Shown here: positions 14,563-18,615 of the stretch, in pieces
Layout: each line of letters opens with the position of its first letter
Position numbering within the stretch: position 1 is the stretch's first letter
NCBI GenBank assembly: GCA_002323775.1
Contig: DCPV01000139.1
Span: forward strand, 1 to 18,615
Length of the DNA stretch: 18,615 nt
Source: Firmicutes bacterium UBA1535
GTDB taxonomy: Bacteria > Bacillota > Clostridia > Tissierellales > Sedimentibacteraceae
Direction: 5' to 3'
Notes under the pieces: model-generated
What the model was told of the DNA's origin: nothing
What the model saw: the letters and a program-made list of their open reading frames with translations, nothing else
Database searches by the model: none
Program-made: the position numbers and the translations under genes

Positions 14563-15693
14563 ATGATAATTAAAGGCGCAAATGTGTTTATAGGCGAAGA
14601 ATTTAAAAATATAGACTTAGAAATAAATAACGGAAGGTTTGGTAAATTAGAGGAAAATATTCAGGGTAAAGATTTAATAGATTTTGACAATTCAGAAAAT
14701 TATATTTTTGAAAATTGCTTAATATTACCGGGTCTTGTAGATATCCATACTCATGGTGCTATAGGCTTTGATTTTTGTGATGCAAGCAGTGATGATATGA
14801 GTAAAATGGCTGAATTTTATATAAATAGTGGGACTACAAGCCTTCTTCCGACAATAGTAACAACAAGTGAGGAGGAATACGAAGTACAAATTCCTAAAAT
14901 ACTTGAAAATATTGATAAGACCAGTCCGTTTTTAGGTATAAATTTAGAGGGGCCATTTATAAGCAAAGGAAAAAAAGGAGCTCATAACGAGAAAAATATT
15001 AGAGATATTGACATGAGTTTTGCAAAAAAACTTTATGATTTAGGGAAAAATCAAATAAGACTTATGACAGCAGCTCCTGAATTAGAAAACTTTAATGAGC
15101 TTGTTAATTTTTCAAAGAATAAATTCTTAATTTCCATGGGACATACAAATTGCAATATTGATGAAGCAAGAAATGCGATAAACATGGGTGTAAGAAGTGT
15201 CTCTCATCTTTTTAATGCAATGGAGCCAATGCACCACAGAAAACCATCATTGATAGGTGCAACGCTCGAATTTCCGCTATACAAAGAATTGATATGCGAC
15301 GGGATACATATTCATGATGCCATATTAAAGGGCTTATACCGTGGATATTCAGAGGAATTAATAATTGTATCAGACTCAATATCTGCCTGCGGTTTAGGAG
15401 ACGGAAGCTATTTGCTAGGAGGCTTAGAGGTTGAAGTAAAAAATAAAAAAGCGACACTAAAAGACGGAACAATAGCAGGCTCAGTAAACACGCTGTTTGA
15501 CGGAATTAAGCATTTAGTTAAAATAGGAATAAAACTAGAAGACGCAATAAAAAGTGCAACAATAATTCCGGCAAAATCAATAAATATGGAAAATCAAATA
15601 GGTAGTATAAAAACGGGCTTAAAAGCAGACTTTATAGTATGCGACAAAAATTTGAATATATTGTGTGTGTTTAAAAACGGAAAGAAGTTTTGA
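14563..15693 (+). CDS. nagA: N-acetylglucosamine-6-phosphate deacetylase
   Basis: The protein has 376 residues. It removes the acetyl group from GlcNAc-6-phosphate in the cytoplasm, making glucosamine-6-phosphate for NagB or for wall synthesis. It is an amidohydrolase barrel. Visible motifs are DIHTHG (H62, H64), GINLEGPF (metal ligand E129), GAHN (H141), SMGHTN (H194), SHLFNAM (H215), CDGIHIH (H249) and the catalytic aspartate D271 in IVSDS, followed by the C-terminal beta-sandwich with GTIAGS. Which metal sites are filled cannot be judged from sequence. ATG 14563 is preferred because the family starts MIIKGA; a GTG at 14548 is the alternative. The ribosome site is poor (TAGG at 14552-14555), which fits regulated translation from the leader. 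nagA belongs with the ROK gene upstream and nagB further left. Confidence 0.96.
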   Translation: MIIKGANVFIGEEFKNIDLEINNGRFGKLEENIQGKDLIDFDNSENYIFENCLILPGLVDIHTHGAIGFDFCDASSDDMSKMAEFYINSGTTSLLPTIVTTSEEEYEVQIPKILENIDKTSPFLGINLEGPFISKGKKGAHNEKNIRDIDMSFAKKLYDLGKNQIRLMTAAPELENFNELVNFSKNKFLISMGHTNCNIDEARNAINMGVRSVSHLFNAMEPMHHRKPSLIGATLEFPLYKELICDGIHIHDAILKGLYRGYSEELIIVSDSISACGLGDGSYLLGGLEVEVKNKKATLKDGTIAGSVNTLFDGIKHLVKIGIKLEDAIKSATIIPAKSINMENQIGSIKTGLKADFIVCDKNLNILCVFKNGKKF

Positions 15694-15849
15694 TAAATAT
15701 AAACTAAATATATAATATTATTTTAGATTATTTTTGCTAATATTAAAAAAATTAAAAGTTTTTTTGTTTTTTTAAATAAAAAGCTTGCAAATTATCAAAA
15801 AAAATATTAAACTATTCTGTGGATTTTTTTTACTGAAAGAAGGAATAGA
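15694..15849 (+). promoter_or_regulatory. nagA-typA gap with weak terminator and candidate typA promoter
   Basis: The gap is extremely AT-rich. TAATATTA occurs twice (about 15713-15720 and 15738-15745) and is self-complementary. It is followed by an A-run and T-run (about 15744-15773) that could act as a weak terminator. A promoter-like pair, TTGCAA (15785-15790) and TAAACT (15808-15813) with 17-bp spacing, matches only four bases in each box. The typA ribosome site is AGGA at 15841-15844, 5 nt before the ATG. Confidence 0.35.
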
Positions 15850-17682
15850 ATGAAAGATAAAATTATAAATATTGCGGTTATAGCACACGTTGATGCTGGA
15901 AAATCGACATTGGTTGACGCATTTTTGCAGCAGAGCGGAGTTTTTCGTGAAAACCAAGAGCTCGTTGACTGTGTTATGGACAGCAACGATATAGAGCGTG
16001 AAAGAGGAATTACAATATATTCAAAAAATTGTTCTGTAATGCACGATGATATAAAAATAAATATCGTAGATACACCGGGACATGCTGACTTTTCATCGGA
16101 AGTTGAGCGTATTATGAAGACAGTAGACACTGTTATACTATTAGTTGACTCTATAGAAGGTCCTATGCCTCAGACAAGATTTGTTTTGCAAAAATCACTT
16201 GAGCTTGGGCTTAGACCTATATTATTAATCAATAAAATAGATAAGAAAAACCATAGAGCGCAGGAAGTCGTAAATATGGTATTTGATTTGTTTGTAGAGC
16301 TGGATGCAACAGATGAGCAAATAGAATTCCCAGTTTTATATGGAATGGCAAAAAGAGGAATAACACAATATGAGTTAGAAGACGAGGGAACAGATTTAAG
16401 ACCTTTATTTGATACTATAATTAAGCATGTTAATCCATATCCGGATAAAGATAACGAATCTTTACAATTGCAAATATCATCACTTGCATATGATGATTAC
16501 ATCGGTAGACTTGGAGTTGGCAGAATTTTCTCAGGCTCGATTAAAGAAGGTCAGACGGTTTCAGTATGCAAAGCTGATGGAAGTGTTGCAAGACAAAAGA
16601 TTTCAGGACTTTTTGTATATCAGGGATTAAAAAGAGTTGCAGTAAGCGAAGCTTTTAGCGGAGATATAGTGGTTGTTTCTGGGTTGTCTGATATTTCAAT
16701 AGGTGAGACAATTTGTAGCATTGACAATCCAGTGCCTATGGAAACAATAAGAATAGAAGAACCAACACTTTCAATGAATTTCTTAATCAACACTTCACCT
16801 TTTGTTGGAAAAAGTGGAAAATATGTGACTACAAGACATTTAAAGGGCAGACTTGAAAAAGAATTAGAAGTAAATGTAGGATTAAGAGTTGAACCTCTTG
16901 AAAATGCAGTTGATGGATTTAAGGTTTCCGGAAGGGGAGAGCTTCATCTTTCTATACTTCTTGAAAATATGAGGCGAGAAGGCTATGAAGTGGCAGTATC
17001 AAGACCGGAGGTTATACTTCGTAAGAAAGATGGTCATACAAATGAGCCTATTGAAAGAGTTATAGTTAGTGTTCCTGAGGAATATTCAGGTACTGTTATA
17101 TCTAAGCTGAATTTAAGAAAAGGTATGATGGAATCAATGTCTCCAGACGGAAATTATGTTAAAATTGAGTATTTAGTTCCAACCAGAGGACTTTTAGGAT
17201 ATAGAACGGAGCTTATAAATGACACAAGAGGTCAGGGCTCTATGGTTAGAAGCTTTGAACATTATGACAAATATAAAGGTGAAATTCCTCAAAGAACAAA
17301 TGGAGTGCTTATATCAAGCGACCAAGGAGATGCAATACCATATTCTCTAAACAACCTTGAAGAAAGAGGAATTCTATTTGTTGGACCTGGAGAAAAGATT
17401 TATGAGGGCATGATAATTGGAATGAATTCTCGTGATGATGACATGACAGTAAATCCATGCAAAATGAAGAAGCTTACTAACACTCGTGCTTCAGGAAGTG
17501 ATGATGCCGTTAAGCTTTCACCACCAAGAGTTATGTCTTTAGAAGATGCCTTAGAGTTTATTAATGATGATGAATTGGTAGAGGTAACTCCGGACAATAT
17601 TAGACTTAGAAAAAGATTTTTAACAGAAGTAGATAGAAGAAAAAATGCCAATGCTATGAAAAGAGCAGCAAGCGAAGAATAA
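15850..17682 (+). CDS. typA: Translational GTPase TypA/BipA
   Basis: The protein has 610 residues, the normal length for TypA. It is a ribosome-binding GTPase that helps 50S assembly and growth under stress or cold. The GTPase motifs are HVDAGKST (G1, residues 13-20), RGITI (G2, T55), DTPGH (G3, 74-78) and NKID (G4, 128-131). After domain II (DYIGRLGVGRIFSG) and the EF-G-like domain III come the TypA-specific parts: TRGLLGYRTELINDTRGQG, FEHYDKYKGEIPQR, and a C-terminal domain with KKLTNTRASGSDDAVKLSPP and LEDALEFINDDELVEVTP. The G1 loop is unusual, since TypA normally has HVDHGKTT; HVDAGK is more like EF-G or TetM. The rest excludes those families. It is probably transcribed alone and is followed by a strong terminator. 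Confidence 0.97.
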   Translation: MKDKIINIAVIAHVDAGKSTLVDAFLQQSGVFRENQELVDCVMDSNDIERERGITIYSKNCSVMHDDIKINIVDTPGHADFSSEVERIMKTVDTVILLVDSIEGPMPQTRFVLQKSLELGLRPILLINKIDKKNHRAQEVVNMVFDLFVELDATDEQIEFPVLYGMAKRGITQYELEDEGTDLRPLFDTIIKHVNPYPDKDNESLQLQISSLAYDDYIGRLGVGRIFSGSIKEGQTVSVCKADGSVARQKISGLFVYQGLKRVAVSEAFSGDIVVVSGLSDISIGETICSIDNPVPMETIRIEEPTLSMNFLINTSPFVGKSGKYVTTRHLKGRLEKELEVNVGLRVEPLENAVDGFKVSGRGELHLSILLENMRREGYEVAVSRPEVILRKKDGHTNEPIERVIVSVPEEYSGTVISKLNLRKGMMESMSPDGNYVKIEYLVPTRGLLGYRTELINDTRGQGSMVRSFEHYDKYKGEIPQRTNGVLISSDQGDAIPYSLNNLEERGILFVGPGEKIYEGMIIGMNSRDDDMTVNPCKMKKLTNTRASGSDDAVKLSPPRVMSLEDALEFINDDELVEVTPDNIRLRKRFLTEVDRRKNANAMKRAASEE

Positions 17683-17687
17683 ATTTT

Positions 17688-17740
17688 AAGCTATTGTAAA
17701 GCTAAGGAATTGAAACTTTAGTAGAACAATAGCTTTTTCT
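17688..17740 (+). terminator. Rho-independent terminator of typA
   Basis: AAGCTATTGT (17688-17697) pairs perfectly with ACAATAGCTT (17726-17735), and a partial inner stem (CTAAG with CTTTAG) lies within the loop. The stem runs into TTTTT (17734-17738). It begins 5 nt after the typA stop codon. Confidence 0.8.
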
Positions 17741-17899
17741 TATTGTATAAACTATAAAGATGTGTTAAGATTATGTCAGTAAAATAAGTCATAATATTAT
17801 GGCGATATTATTACTAAAATTGGAACTATATTCTTATAATTTCGTCTAAGTAATTATTATAAAAATCATATAAAATATTGATGTGGAGGAAATTTGTAC
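17741..17899 (+). promoter_or_regulatory. Upstream region of the lipoprotein gene with promoter and palindrome
   Basis: A perfect TATAAT lies at 17835-17840; the best -35 is a poor TTACTA at 17811-17816 (18-bp spacing). Upstream is a perfect 12-bp palindrome, CATAATATTATG (17790-17801), and a further half-site ATTATG at 17770-17775. These could be operator sites for an activator or repressor. The ribosome site GGAGGA (17885-17890) is 9 nt before the ATG. Confidence 0.4.
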
Positions 17900-18615
17900 A
17901 TGAGAAGATTTATAATAATATTATTGTTGTTACTGTTGATATTTACATCTTCATGCACTAATAAAGGAAAAGAAAATCCTAACTTACCTGCAAATGATAA
18001 AGAGGATAGTGTAAAGCCCCCAGATGATAGCAATAGCGATAATGACCCAAAAGACCAAGATGATATAAACAAAGGTGAAAATAACAAGGCAGATGATGAA
18101 TTGGCAGCAGTTTATAAAGGAATTTATATATATGATGGAGATAATATATTCTACATAACTGATGAGTATAATGAATTATATTGCATTAAGAAAGATGGAA
18201 GCGAAAAAACACTTATCCATAAGCAAGAACGTATGTTTAATGTACAAGCTTATGATAATAAATTATATGTGTATTCTTCAAATTACGAAGAAGATATGCC
18301 TAGTAAAATAGTTACTATGAATAAAGACGGCTCTGATGTAAAAATACTGGAGTTTGATATAGAGTTTTCTACACAATACTACATTTCAAATTTCTGGATT
18401 TACAAGGATTTATTATTTCTTGAAGTTGAAGATTCAAATGCTGGTGCTGATTTTATGTATGCCCCAAACGATTTATATAAGTATGATTTAAAAAATGGCA
18501 GCTTGACGAGTATGGATAAAGGCTTGGACGGGTCAGTTATGCCAATAACGCATGATGATATATGCTATTATTATGATTATGGTAATTTGGATGGAAATTT
18601 TGAGTACAATGTTCT
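17900..18615 (+). CDS. Lipoprotein with DUF5050-like propeller repeats (3' end missing)
   Basis: The frame is open from ATG 17900 to the window edge, giving 238 complete codons with no stop. The start follows GGAGGA by 9 nt. The N-terminus is a type II signal peptide: MRRF, then a run of Ile and Leu, ending in the lipobox FTSSC with C19 as the lipidated cysteine. Residues about 20-70 form a low-complexity linker rich in Asp, Asn, Lys and Pro, typical of exported Gram-positive lipoproteins. From about 71 on, repeats such as DNIFYITDEYNELYCIKKDGSEKTL and KIVTMNKDGSDVKIL follow the pattern of DUF5050-type beta-propeller blades. The protein is expected on the outer face of the membrane; its ligand is unknown. 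It is separated from typA by a terminator and is not functionally linked to it. Confidence 0.85.
   Translation, partial: MRRFIIILLLLLLIFTSSCTNKGKENPNLPANDKEDSVKPPDDSNSDNDPKDQDDINKGENNKADDELAAVYKGIYIYDGDNIFYITDEYNELYCIKKDGSEKTLIHKQERMFNVQAYDNKLYVYSSNYEEDMPSKIVTMNKDGSDVKILEFDIEFSTQYYISNFWIYKDLLFLEVEDSNAGADFMYAPNDLYKYDLKNGSLTSMDKGLDGSVMPITHDDICYYYDYGNLDGNFEYNV

Noticed and set aside
14544..14573. A nine-codon upstream frame (ATG to TAA) overlapping the nagA start
   Set aside because: It has no ribosome binding site and no distinctive content; it is probably chance in this leader.
15807..16130. Minus-strand open frame of 107 codons over the start of typA
   Set aside because: It is a shadow of the typA GTPase domain, with no ribosome site or family resemblance.
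16427..16630. Plus-strand open frame of 67 codons inside typA
   Set aside because: It is an alternate frame within the conserved TypA domain II coding sequence.
17866..18087. Minus-strand open frame at the start of the lipoprotein gene
   Set aside because: The plus strand has a clear ribosome site, signal peptide and lipobox in this place, so the opposite frame is incidental.

Overview
This window is about 18.6 kb of AT-rich chromosomal DNA. It has A/T-ending codons, strong Shine-Dalgarno sites and short intergenic gaps. The gene content (mutS2, a U32 peptidase-family gene, a DUF4080-type cobalamin radical SAM gene, a typical Gram-positive nagA/nagB set, a lipoprotein with a type II signal peptide) points to a low-GC Firmicute, most likely an anaerobic member of Clostridia. 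I cannot place it more precisely from the sequence alone. No rRNA, tRNA, CRISPR array, insertion sequence or phage gene is visible, so this is core chromosome rather than a mobile island.

Layout from left to right. Positions 1-4183 hold the 3' part of a U32-family gene (RlhA-like) followed by mutS2; both families are linked to the ribosome. Positions 4267-5145 hold a lytic transglycosylase gene with its own near-consensus promoter. Positions 5091-9733 hold a tightly packed run: a protein I do not recognise, a B12-binding radical SAM protein, a TPR protein and nagB. This run starts at a second promoter whose -10 element lies inside a 14-bp perfect inverted repeat. A strong two-way hairpin (9828-9874) closes it against the only minus-strand gene, a large transglutaminase-like protein (9948-12446).

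That minus-strand gene and cutC diverge from a 128-bp gap. Two good sigma-A promoters there point away from each other and share their -35 bases. Then follow cutC, a ROK-family sugar kinase gene and nagA (12575-15693), with an apparently structured 200-nt leader before nagA. The window ends with typA/bipA, its terminator, and the first 238 codons of a lipoprotein gene that runs off the edge.

Functionally the right half reads as an amino-sugar salvage neighbourhood. NagA (GlcNAc-6-phosphate deacetylase) and NagB (glucosamine-6-phosphate deaminase) feed fructose-6-phosphate into glycolysis, and the ROK kinase probably phosphorylates the incoming sugar. The lytic transglycosylase could release such sugars from peptidoglycan, but that link is inference. 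The most interesting items are the internally duplicated transglutaminase protein with one apparently dead domain, the overlapping divergent promoters, the operator-like palindrome at 5114-5145, the possible RNA switch before nagA, and the unassigned radical SAM operon.
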